Below the pieces are notes generated by a model. The model made no database searches and had not been told where the DNA came from. It saw only the letters and a list, made by a program, of their open reading frames with translations. A stretch of 6,513 bases of DNA from Bacteroidales bacterium UBA1711. GTDB taxonomy: Bacteria > Bacteroidota > Bacteroidia > Bacteroidales > P3. Positions 1-6,352 of the stretch are shown here, one piece after another; position 1 is the first letter of the stretch; each line of letters opens with the position of its first letter. The stretch is from assembly GCA_002317325.1 (NCBI GenBank), contig DCJB01000073.1, forward strand, positions 1 to 6,513, given 5' to 3'. Position numbers and translations under genes: made by a program.

Positions 1-14
1 AGCGGATGATTCGC

Positions 15-1664
15 TCAGTCTTTGATGTTGGGTTCTTCGAGGCCGAGGTGTTTCTTCTGGTCAACGGCTTTGAGGATTAAGCCGATCAGGAGGGCGGCGC
101 CACCGAGGCAGGCGAGCATAACCAGCGGCCAGGTGTAGTCGAAAGAGACGGAGGCTTCCTCGATGGTCATGGTTCCGTTCTCAACGGCTTCGGCCAACCC
201 TTGGTTGGTATTGGTGAGGATTTTGCCAATCAGGAGCGGGAAGAGCCAAAGACCGATATTCTGAATCCAGAAAATGAGCGCGTAGGCCGAACCGATAATT
301 TTCTCGTCGACCAGCTTGGGGACACTGGGCCAGAGAGCGGCAGGGACGAGCGAGAAACTGGCGCCCAGCACCAGGATGGTGACGTAGGCGACCACCACGC
401 CGCCCACGGCATTGCCCTTGAACATCGGAAGGACGAAAGCGAAAGTAAGGTGGCAGACGATGAGCAGCAGCGAGCCAATCATCAGCATTGTTGCCGCCTT
501 GCCCTTATGGTCAACCATGTTGCCGAGGATGGGTGTGATGGCCACAGCCAGCAAGGGGAAGACAGCAAAGATGGTCTCGGCGGTGCCGCGCCTATAGCCC
601 ATATAGCAATAGACGACGAGGGCAATGACAGCGACAGCCATGAGGCCGAACTTGCGGCTTTTTTTCTTGGAGAAGTTGCTGGCGAAAGAGCCGGCGGCCA
701 CGACAAGCATGATGCCGTATTGAATCCAAGTGACGGAATCGCCAGCCCAGAATCCCTCGCCCGGGGTGAGCGTCAGGTTGCACTGGAGCATATTGACGGC
801 GTATTTCTGGAAGGGGAAGATGGCGCTGTAATAGAGGACGCAGAGGAGGGCGACCAACCAGAAGCCCATGCTGGAGAGGATTTTGCCGATATCTCTGATT
901 TTGAAGGGTTCGTCGGCTTCTTCGGCCTCGCCAGTCTGAGCGTCGAGCTTCTTGTCCATGAAGAAATAGACGACGAACATCATCAGGGCAACGCAGAGGA
1001 GCACAAAGCCGAAGGCGACAGAGCGGCTGACATCGATAACGCCGCCCAGTTTGGCGAAATAGGGAGAGAAAATCATGCAGGTGGCCACACCGAGACGCGC
1101 AAGCGCCATTTCGGAGCCCATGGCGAGAGCCGTCTCGCGGCCCTTGAACCACTTGACAATGCCTCTCGAGACAGTGATGCCGGCCATTTCGGTACCGCAG
1201 CCGAAGAACATGAAGCCGAGCGCGGCGACCTTGGCCGAAGCGGGCATACCCTTGTAGAAGGGCGAGACGCCCAATTCGTCGAAGCCGGGGATATAGTTGA
1301 GGTGGCTGGTGAACCAGGCCTCGGTGCTGCTGCCGACGAATGATCCGGAAACGGCATACCATTCGATAGAGGCGCCCACCAACATCACCGCGCCCGAAAG
1401 GACAGCCGTGAAGCGGACGCCCATTTTGTCGAGAATGATGCCGGCAAAAATGAGGAAGAAGACAAAGACATTCAAGAATGTCTCCGCCCCCTGCATTGTG
1501 CCAAATGCGGTGGAGTCCCACCCGCGCTGGGACATCATCAATTCCTTGATGGGCGACAAAATGTCCATAAAGATGTAGGAACAAAACATGGCCAAGGCCA
1601 GCAGGAGGAGGGCAGTCCAGCGCATTGCCGAACTGTCTCTTAATGTTTTAACAGTTTCTGTCAT
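15..1664 (-). CDS. MFS transporter, MFSD1-like (12-TM permease)
   Basis: Inner-membrane secondary transporter of the major facilitator superfamily, 549 aa; substrate unknown. Seen: many hydrophobic segments (about residues 16-36, 62-80, 86-104, 146-166, 190-206, 214-236, 266-284, 312-328, 340-356, 364-382, 392-414, 420-446, 456-480, 512-532). The loop 2-3 motif A is intact (GIILDKMGVR, 75-84), with a degenerate second copy near 376-388 (ITPILGNMVDHKG). WFKGRETALAMG (172-183), ALWPSVPKLV (443-452) and GSAYALIFWIQNIGL (458-472) recall the MFSD1 branch, whose animal member is a lysosomal dipeptide transporter; carrying that substrate over would be speculation. It is longer than a usual ~400-450 aa MFS protein because of extended loops at about 105-145, 237-262 and 482-510. 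The start is the ATG at 1662-1664, behind an A/T-rich leader typical of Bacteroidota initiation. It is transcribed divergently from the 1841 gene. Family call firm, subfamily moderate. Confidence 0.9.
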   Translation of the reverse strand: MTETVKTLRDSSAMRWTALLLLALAMFCSYIFMDILSPIKELMMSQRGWDSTAFGTMQGAETFLNVFVFFLIFAGIILDKMGVRFTAVLSGAVMLVGASIEWYAVSGSFVGSSTEAWFTSHLNYIPGFDELGVSPFYKGMPASAKVAALGFMFFGCGTEMAGITVSRGIVKWFKGRETALAMGSEMALARLGVATCMIFSPYFAKLGGVIDVSRSVAFGFVLLCVALMMFVVYFFMDKKLDAQTGEAEEADEPFKIRDIGKILSSMGFWLVALLCVLYYSAIFPFQKYAVNMLQCNLTLTPGEGFWAGDSVTWIQYGIMLVVAAGSFASNFSKKKSRKFGLMAVAVIALVVYCYMGYRRGTAETIFAVFPLLAVAITPILGNMVDHKGKAATMLMIGSLLLIVCHLTFAFVLPMFKGNAVGGVVVAYVTILVLGASFSLVPAALWPSVPKLVDEKIIGSAYALIFWIQNIGLWLFPLLIGKILTNTNQGLAEAVENGTMTIEEASVSFDYTWPLVMLACLGGAALLIGLILKAVDQKKHLGLEEPNIKD

Positions 1665-1688
1665 AGCGTTTATTTTTAATTAAGAGTT

Positions 1689-1712
1689 ATTTTGCATTTG
1701 GGAATGCAAAAT
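1689..1712. repeat. Perfect 10-bp inverted repeat, possible operator
   Basis: The arms ATTTTGCATT (1689-1698) and AATGCAAAAT (1703-1712) are exact reverse complements separated by TGGG. The repeat covers the end of the -7 element and the expected transcription start of the divergent MFS gene, and lies just upstream of the plus-strand -7 candidate at 1728-1735. As DNA it could be a binding site for a dimeric regulator; as RNA most of it would form an A/U-rich hairpin at the very 5' end of the MFS transcript. It is not followed by a U-tract in a position that would make it a terminator for either gene. The repeat itself is certain; its role is inferred. Confidence 0.6.
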
Positions 1713-1739
1713 TACAAAAAAAAATCGTATTTTTGCAAG
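1707..1739 (-). promoter_or_regulatory. Bacteroidota-type promoter for the MFS gene
   Basis: On the minus strand TAATTTTG (plus-strand positions 1707-1714) is an exact match to the Bacteroidota -7 consensus TAnnTTTG. CTTG at 1736-1739 lies 21 bases upstream and matches the -33 TTTG element at 3 of 4 positions, an acceptable spacing. Transcription would begin near 1700, giving a leader of about 35 bases before the ATG. The -7 element overlaps the right arm of the 1689-1712 palindrome. Not tested experimentally; the assignment rests on consensus match and location. Confidence 0.6.
1728..1735 (+). promoter_or_regulatory. Candidate -7 element for the plus-strand cluster
   Basis: TATTTTTG fits the TAnnTTTG -7 consensus of the Bacteroidota primary sigma factor exactly. 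No good TTTG -33 element sits 19-21 bases upstream (the nearest TTTG, at 1697-1700, is 27 bases away), so this promoter may be weak or activator-dependent. Transcription would start around 1740, leaving a leader of roughly 100 bases before the ATG at 1841. Confidence 0.4.
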
Positions 1740-1755
1740 TTGAAAAGAAGAAAAA

Positions 1756-1830
1756 ATGAGACTGTCGGAACGGCAAAGTGAGTGTGGGACACTCCGTCAT
1801 TTCCGACGCTCTCTGTGTCAGACACCTTAG
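1756..1830 (+). CDS. Possible 24-codon leader ORF (uORF), unproven
   Basis: An ATG at 1756 opens a 24-codon frame that ends with TAG at 1828-1830, 10 bases before the ATG of the outer-membrane protein gene and in a different frame. It is preceded by the purine tract GAAAAGAAGAAAAA, a better A-rich initiation region than any in front of the larger plus-strand genes, and it starts about 15 bases after the expected transcription start. The predicted peptide is MRLSERQSECGTLRHFRRSL followed by CQTP, basic and with two cysteines; I recognise no family. It contains the hairpin at 1764-1807. It could be a translated leader coupled to the next gene or a chance frame. Confidence 0.3.
   Translation: MRLSERQSECGTLRHFRRSLCQTP
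1764..1807 (+). promoter_or_regulatory. Two-part stem-loop in the 5' leader
   Basis: GTCGGAA (1764-1770) pairs with TTCCGAC (1801-1807) over 7 bp. Inside it GAGTGT (1780-1785) pairs with ACACTC (1789-1794) over 6 bp around a GGG loop. ACGG (1770-1773) can alternatively pair with CCGT (1794-1797), so more than one fold is possible. No U-run follows, so it is not an ordinary intrinsic terminator. It lies in the expected leader of the plus-strand cluster and inside the possible uORF. I do not recognise a known riboswitch in it. Confidence 0.4.
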
Positions 1831-1840
1831 ATAAAGCCCA

Positions 1841-3283
1841 ATGAAGCCGTCACTCGCAATATTGGTTGGCCTATTGTCCTTGCTCCAGCCCGTGCTGGGG
1901 CAGGAGAAGAAAACCGTTGGGGCGGCGGCGGAGGCGGAATATTACAGTTTCGGCTCGGCCGACGGGCTGTCCATGCAGGAGGCGGTGAAAGCCGTGAGCA
2001 AGCAAGGAGTCCACTGGTGCGCCCTCCCCATGGTCGGGCTGAACCAACAGACGGGACTCACGGGGAGGATTGCGGGCACGCTGTACGACTTCGGCGGCCG
2101 GCCGCGCTATCCGAACTACGACCAAATGCTGTACGGCGAAGCGTCATACAGCACCCGACGGGCGGGGTGTTTCAGGCTCTACTACGACACCAAGCGCCTC
2201 GTCAAGGGGTTCAAACTCGACTTTGACATCGCCTACCGGACCGACGCCCTTTGGGACTTTTATGGATACAACGGTTATCAGGCCAAGTACAACCCCTACC
2301 TCATCAACCCATTCTTCAACGACAACTTCTACCTCCACGACAACCCTGCCTACACCAATTCCGCCTTCTATCGCATGAAGCGCAACCTATTCCGCTTTGC
2401 AGCAGAGATCAGGGGCAAAATAAACGACACCGTCGGCATCTATTGGCACGCCGGGGCCGGGGCGCGCCACTATGCGGCAGGGCGGGTGGACTACGGCGCC
2501 TACAACCGAGGCAAGGCCTCATTCGACCAATTGGCCGACACCGTGACGCTATTCGACCTCTACCGCCAATGGGGGCTGATAGAGGAGGCCGAGGCGGCAG
2601 GGGGCTGGCACCCCTACCTGCGCGCGGGGGTGAGCATCGACCGCCGCGACCGGGAGATAAACCCGCAGAGGGGCTTCTACGGGGACCTCTTCTTCACCGG
2701 CACCTTGGGCTGCGGCCCCCTGTCGGACTACAGCAACGTGAAGGCGAACTTCAACTGGAAGCATCATGTAGAATTGTGGCGGGAGGTGGTGAACCTCGCC
2801 TACATGGCGGGCGGGCAGCTGCTGATTGCCGGCGACAGCCCCTTCTACATGAACGGCGCCATAGACCAGCTGCTCGCCCAGCGCGATATGTTCGACGGCA
2901 CAGGCAACGCCAACCTCCCCCGCGGAATGCTCCGCAACCGAGTGTTGGGGAAGGGGTTCGGCTACGCCTCAGTCGAACTGCACGTGAATGTTTTCAAATT
3001 CCGCGTCAAGCGCGACCTGATGGTCGTATCGCTCAACCCCTTCGTTGACCAACTGATGATACTGCAGCCCTACGACTTGGAAGGAGCCGACAAAGCCGAA
3101 GCCTCGGCGAGTCATTTCTGCGGAGACAAATCGCCCTACATACCCCACGTCACCGCCGGTTTGGGCGCCCGCCTGTCGGTGGGGACAGACTTTGCAGTCA
3201 GCCTCGACTGGGCAGCGCCCCTGAACGAACAGGACAACGACCGACTAACCAATTTTTATCTGTCTGTGGGGTACCTCTTCTGA
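1841..3283 (+). CDS. POTRA-less Omp85/BamA-like outer-membrane barrel
   Basis: Predicted outer-membrane beta-barrel of the Omp85 (BamA/TamA) superfamily, 480 aa; cargo unknown. A Sec signal peptide (1-20, ending VLG before Gln21) is followed by only about 40 residues before the first strand (LPMVGLNQQTGLTGRIAG, 62-79), too little for even one POTRA domain. Family marks: DRRDREINPQRGFYGDL (267-283), matching the D-x-R-D-x-x-x-x-P-x-x-G strand pair; LPRGM (359-363), in the place of the lid-loop (L6) VRGF motif, with its Arg361-Gly362 kept; SVELHVNVFKFRV (377-389) and NPFVDQL (399-405), in the place of the usual FVDxG; and a last strand NFYLSVGYLF (471-480) ending in the terminal Phe that barrels use for BAM recognition. 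An in-frame TAA at 1832 makes the ATG at 1841 the first possible start. Without POTRA it is unlikely to be the essential BamA; a role in export or assembly of the neighbouring surface protein is inference. A generic surface-antigen porin is the alternative. Confidence 0.78.
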   Translation: MKPSLAILVGLLSLLQPVLGQEKKTVGAAAEAEYYSFGSADGLSMQEAVKAVSKQGVHWCALPMVGLNQQTGLTGRIAGTLYDFGGRPRYPNYDQMLYGEASYSTRRAGCFRLYYDTKRLVKGFKLDFDIAYRTDALWDFYGYNGYQAKYNPYLINPFFNDNFYLHDNPAYTNSAFYRMKRNLFRFAAEIRGKINDTVGIYWHAGAGARHYAAGRVDYGAYNRGKASFDQLADTVTLFDLYRQWGLIEEAEAAGGWHPYLRAGVSIDRRDREINPQRGFYGDLFFTGTLGCGPLSDYSNVKANFNWKHHVELWREVVNLAYMAGGQLLIAGDSPFYMNGAIDQLLAQRDMFDGTGNANLPRGMLRNRVLGKGFGYASVELHVNVFKFRVKRDLMVVSLNPFVDQLMILQPYDLEGADKAEASASHFCGDKSPYIPHVTAGLGARLSVGTDFAVSLDWAAPLNEQDNDRLTNFYLSVGYLF

Positions 3284-3310
3284 CCGGCCCCAAAAAATAA
3301 TGCAAACACC

Positions 3311-5068
3311 TTGAAGAACCGACTCGCCATACTTCTGTTCCTGCTTGCCATAGTCTCGTTGGCGCGGGCACAAGAAACCGACTCGCTGCTGCGCACCTGC
3401 CCGGTGGCAGAAGACCTCTACTCGCCCCGCGTCACCTGCACCCACGGCTACACCTCGCCCTACACCTACCAGACGGTATATCAATCTTCTCACGAAGACT
3501 TCTGCTCCCACCTCCTGAACACCGACACCAGCCGCCGCTGCGTCTTTACGGGCAGCGCGCTGCGATTCATTCCCGAAGGCGACAGCCTCAGTTTCACCAT
3601 AGGCAACGCCGCATTTCCGACCATGGAGAGCCTGACCATGCGCTACAGAGTGGATACCAACAGCTCCGACCTGCTGCGTATCCGCTATGCCCCGGTGATC
3701 AAGCAGCGGGAAGAGGACAGCCTGCCCGGCTCGTTCTCCCTCTTGGTGCGGGACTCCAACGGCAACGCCATAGCCCCCTGCTACGACCGCACCCTTTTCG
3801 CCAGCGACCTGCCCAACCAAACAGACAACGCAAGGACAATCACCCGCTGGCAGGACTGGACCTCCATGGACGTGGACCTCACCCCCTTCCACGGACAGCT
3901 CATCGACATTCACGCCGTCACTCGCGACGGAGGGGGAAGGGAGCACACCACAGCGTGGGCCTACCTTGCCCCCCATTGCGCCAAAGCCGACTCGGTGATA
4001 GAATATTTGGACAGCTGCCAGTACTATGCGGCGGATACCGCCGACTGCGATGTACGCTTCAAACTGGTGAGGCACCGCTACAAGCGCATCCTCATTGAGG
4101 GCGACACGCTGCTTGTCGAAGTCCCCGGGCCCAATGCCTTCTGGCACATCGACGGCACACCGCAGAGCATCATGGACTCGTTCTGCATACTCAGCACCGG
4201 CGTCCACCGAATCGAGTACTTCGCCCAAACGACTGACTCCACCTTCGAGAACACCGTATCGATGGACATAGCAGTTGACGACTTCTGCCACTGCTACGAC
4301 ACCATCCGCGACACCATAGTGGAGAACGATCTGCCGTGGCGCCGCTTGGACACCGTCTTCACCTCCGACATCGACACCGTCATCATCCACCCCGACATCC
4401 ACCCCCGCTGCGACAGCATCATCAGCTACCACCTGAAGGTCTATTGGAACGTTGCCGACACCATCGACTACCACACCTGCAGCGACTCGCTGCCGGTCAT
4501 CTATAACGGCGACACGCTCTATGCGGAAGGCTCGCGCACCAACTTCTTCTACGGCGACCACGGGCAGGACAGCCTCGTCACCTTCAGGCTGCACGTCATA
4601 CCCGACAGCGACACGACCCTCTACGACACGATACTCGACACCCAGCTGCCGTGGTATTTCCACGACTCGGTGTTCACCGACACGGCGAAGGACTTCGCCT
4701 TCCACTTCGTCAACGAAGCCGGCTGCGACAGCACGGTCTATTACAACCTCTACATTTTCTGGAGCGGGGACCACTGCGACTCCACGCTCTACTTTCCCAA
4801 CATCGTGACCCCCAACGGCGACGGCGCCAACGACAAATTCGTTGTATGGGGGCTTTTGGAGAACGACTGCTTCCGCTACAACGAACTGACCATCTACGAC
4901 CGCACCGGCCGGTGCGTATTCCACAAAGTGAACATTGCCAACGACAACGACTGGTGGGCGCCGAGCGACCGGATGCCCGCCGGGTCGTACTTTTATTACT
5001 TCCGGGCGCACGGGGTGCATATCCACACCCAGCACACCGGCGTTATCGAACTGCTACGCAAACAATAA
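3311..5068 (+). CDS. Secreted T9SS type B cargo with CHU_C sorting domain
   Basis: Predicted exported surface protein, 585 aa. Signal peptide 1-20 (cleavage after SLARA, before Gln21). Residues about 85-225 look like a beta-sandwich seen in Bacteroidales surface proteins, with WQDWTSMDVDLTPFHGQ (180-196) and AWAYLAPHC (215-223). Three degenerate repeats follow (about 329-379, 384-430, 438-484), the first and third with Y-D-T-I, a LPW, a D-x-VFT step and a C-D-S hallmark (368, 473). The last ~90 residues (494-583) match the gliding-motility/type B sorting domain (CHU_C, TIGR04131): FPNIVTPNGDGANDKF (495-510), LTIYDRTGRCVF (526-537), DWW (547-549), PAGSYFYYF (556-564). Type B cargo crosses the outer membrane through T9SS and usually relies on a PorP/SprF-type partner; here the adjacent barrel is Omp85-like instead. 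The protein is Asp/Thr-rich with 17 cysteines. The start is a TTG: the only upstream ATG (3300) is out of frame, and the upstream in-frame stop is that of the previous gene. No catalytic domain recognised; adhesive or structural role inferred. Confidence 0.85.
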   Translation: MKNRLAILLFLLAIVSLARAQETDSLLRTCPVAEDLYSPRVTCTHGYTSPYTYQTVYQSSHEDFCSHLLNTDTSRRCVFTGSALRFIPEGDSLSFTIGNAAFPTMESLTMRYRVDTNSSDLLRIRYAPVIKQREEDSLPGSFSLLVRDSNGNAIAPCYDRTLFASDLPNQTDNARTITRWQDWTSMDVDLTPFHGQLIDIHAVTRDGGGREHTTAWAYLAPHCAKADSVIEYLDSCQYYAADTADCDVRFKLVRHRYKRILIEGDTLLVEVPGPNAFWHIDGTPQSIMDSFCILSTGVHRIEYFAQTTDSTFENTVSMDIAVDDFCHCYDTIRDTIVENDLPWRRLDTVFTSDIDTVIIHPDIHPRCDSIISYHLKVYWNVADTIDYHTCSDSLPVIYNGDTLYAEGSRTNFFYGDHGQDSLVTFRLHVIPDSDTTLYDTILDTQLPWYFHDSVFTDTAKDFAFHFVNEAGCDSTVYYNLYIFWSGDHCDSTLYFPNIVTPNGDGANDKFVVWGLLENDCFRYNELTIYDRTGRCVFHKVNIANDNDWWAPSDRMPAGSYFYYFRAHGVHIHTQHTGVIELLRKQ

Positions 5069-5083
5069 CTATTCCATACCACC

Positions 5084-6322
5084 ATGTCTAAAGTATTCAC
5101 CCCCTGCAAGATCGGGCCCGTCGAGCTGCGCAACCGAACCATCCGTTCCGCAGCCTTTGAAAATATGGCCACGGGGAACAGCCCCAGCCAAATGCTCTAC
5201 GACTACCACACCGCGGTGGCGCGCGGAGGCATCGGCATGACCACCGTGGCCTACGCCTCTGTCTCGCGCAGCGGGCTCAGTTTCGACAACCAGCTGTGGA
5301 TGCGTCCCGAGATAGTCGCCGACCTCAAGAAGCTCACCGACGCCATTCATGCCGAAGGGGCCAAAGCCTCCATCCAGCTGGGCCACTGCGGCAACATGAC
5401 GCACCGTTCCACCTGCGGACAGACCCCCATGGGGACCAACAGCGGGTTCAACCCCTACTCCTACACCTTTGTCCGCGGCATGAGCGAGGCGGAAATCATG
5501 GAGGTGGTGGAAGACTACGGCGCCGCCGTCAACCTTGCCCGCGAGGCGGGGTTCGACTGCGTCGAGGTGCACGCGGGCCACGGCTACCTCATCAGCCAAT
5601 TTCTGTCGCCCATCACCAACCACCGCCGCGACCGCTGGGGCGGGAGTTTGGACGACCGAATGCGCTTCATGCGATTGGTCATAGAGAAAGTGCTCGAATG
5701 CGCCAAAGACGACATGGGGGTGGTGGTGAAGACCAATATGTACGACGGCGTGCGCCGGGGGCTTCAAGTGGAGGACTGCATCACCGTTGCCAAAGAGCTG
5801 CAGCGCCTCGGAGCGCACGCGCTGGTGCTCACGGCCGGATTTGTGAGCGTGGCCCCGATGCACGTCATGGCCGGCTCCATGCCCATCAAGTCGCTCACCC
5901 ACTACATGGACTTCAAAACCATGTGGTGGCTCCGCGCCGGGATAAAGGTGTTCGGCCGCATGATGATGCCCACCGTCCCCTACAAAGATGCCTACTTCCT
6001 TGAAACCGCCAAACGGTTTCGCGCCGCCCTGGACCTGCCGCTCATCTATGTGGGCGGGATGGTGGATATTCGCGACATGGAGCGGGTGCTTGACGAGGGG
6101 TTCGAGGCTTTCCAGATGGCGCGGGCGCTGGTGCGCGACACGGACTTTGTAAACAAGCTCCAGCGGGGCGAGTGCACCCGCAGCGAGTGCGGCCACTCCA
6201 ACTACTGCATCGGACGGATGTACAGCAAAGAGATGCGCTGCCACACCTGCGTTGACAACCTGCCCGCCAAGCTGAAGCACGAGGTGGAGAAGTCTGAGGC
6301 CGCCAACCGTCAATCCCGATAG
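5084..6322 (+). CDS. NADH:flavin oxidoreductase, Old Yellow Enzyme family
   Basis: Cytoplasmic FMN-dependent TIM-barrel oxidoreductase (COG1902), 412 aa, full length. Enzymes of this family use NAD(P)H to reduce activated C=C bonds, typically of alpha,beta-unsaturated carbonyls; the substrate here is unknown. Seen: N-terminal strand FTPCKIGPVELRNRTIRSA (5-23), IQLGHCG (97-103), active-site VHAGHGYLISQFLSP (162-176) with the His163/His166 pair that binds the substrate oxygen, DRWGGS (183-188), and the FMN-phosphate side YVGGM (322-326) and ARALVRD (346-352). It has the SMPIKSL/GRMMM insertion (265-295) seen in one OYE branch. The tail has Cys364, 369, 375, 386 and 389; where that branch, as I recall it, has C-x-H-C-N-x-C, this protein has CGHSNYC (369-375), Ser372 replacing a Cys. 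No second flavin/NAD-binding domain is present, so it is not a 2,4-dienoyl-CoA reductase fusion. It begins 15 bases after the cargo gene and probably shares its transcript. Confidence 0.92.
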   Translation: MSKVFTPCKIGPVELRNRTIRSAAFENMATGNSPSQMLYDYHTAVARGGIGMTTVAYASVSRSGLSFDNQLWMRPEIVADLKKLTDAIHAEGAKASIQLGHCGNMTHRSTCGQTPMGTNSGFNPYSYTFVRGMSEAEIMEVVEDYGAAVNLAREAGFDCVEVHAGHGYLISQFLSPITNHRRDRWGGSLDDRMRFMRLVIEKVLECAKDDMGVVVKTNMYDGVRRGLQVEDCITVAKELQRLGAHALVLTAGFVSVAPMHVMAGSMPIKSLTHYMDFKTMWWLRAGIKVFGRMMMPTVPYKDAYFLETAKRFRAALDLPLIYVGGMVDIRDMERVLDEGFEAFQMARALVRDTDFVNKLQRGECTRSECGHSNYCIGRMYSKEMRCHTCVDNLPAKLKHEVEKSEAANRQSR

Positions 6323-6352
6323 CCACACCGAATAAACCGCACACTATCCGCA

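Noticed and set aside
201..1343. Plus-strand open frame (380 codons) opposite the MFS gene
   Set aside because: The translation is rich in Glu, Asp, Gly and His with no hydrophobic core, and the minus strand encodes an intact multi-pass transporter.
1716..1724. Run of nine A bases as a phase-variation tract
   Set aside because: It lies within the promoter spacer in an AT-rich control region; without read data there is no sign of length variation, though it could alter the spacing of the MFS promoter.
1764..1807. Stem-loop considered as an intrinsic terminator
   Set aside because: No U-tract follows on either strand and it lies between a promoter candidate and the gene it would serve.
1841..3283. 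Barrel gene considered as PorP/SprF, the usual partner of type B cargo
   Set aside because: The 480-aa length, the P-x-x-G strand pair, the RG lid-loop motif and the final strand fit Omp85 better than the ~300-350-aa PorP/SprF family.
3284..3310. Possible promoter or terminator between the barrel and cargo genes
   Set aside because: Only 27 bases with an A-run and no inverted repeat, TAnnTTTG element or U-tract; read-through transcription is simpler.
3245..5035. Long minus-strand open frame (596 codons) opposite the T9SS cargo gene
   Set aside because: It is the complement of a GC-rich gene full of GAC/ACC codons, giving a Val/Gly/Ala-rich translation without signal peptide or any recognisable motif; the plus strand carries clear domains.
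5069..6328. Minus-strand open frame (419 codons) opposite the flavin oxidoreductase
   Set aside because: It mirrors almost exactly the length of the real gene, as expected from GC3 bias, and its His/Val/Gly-rich product has no family features.
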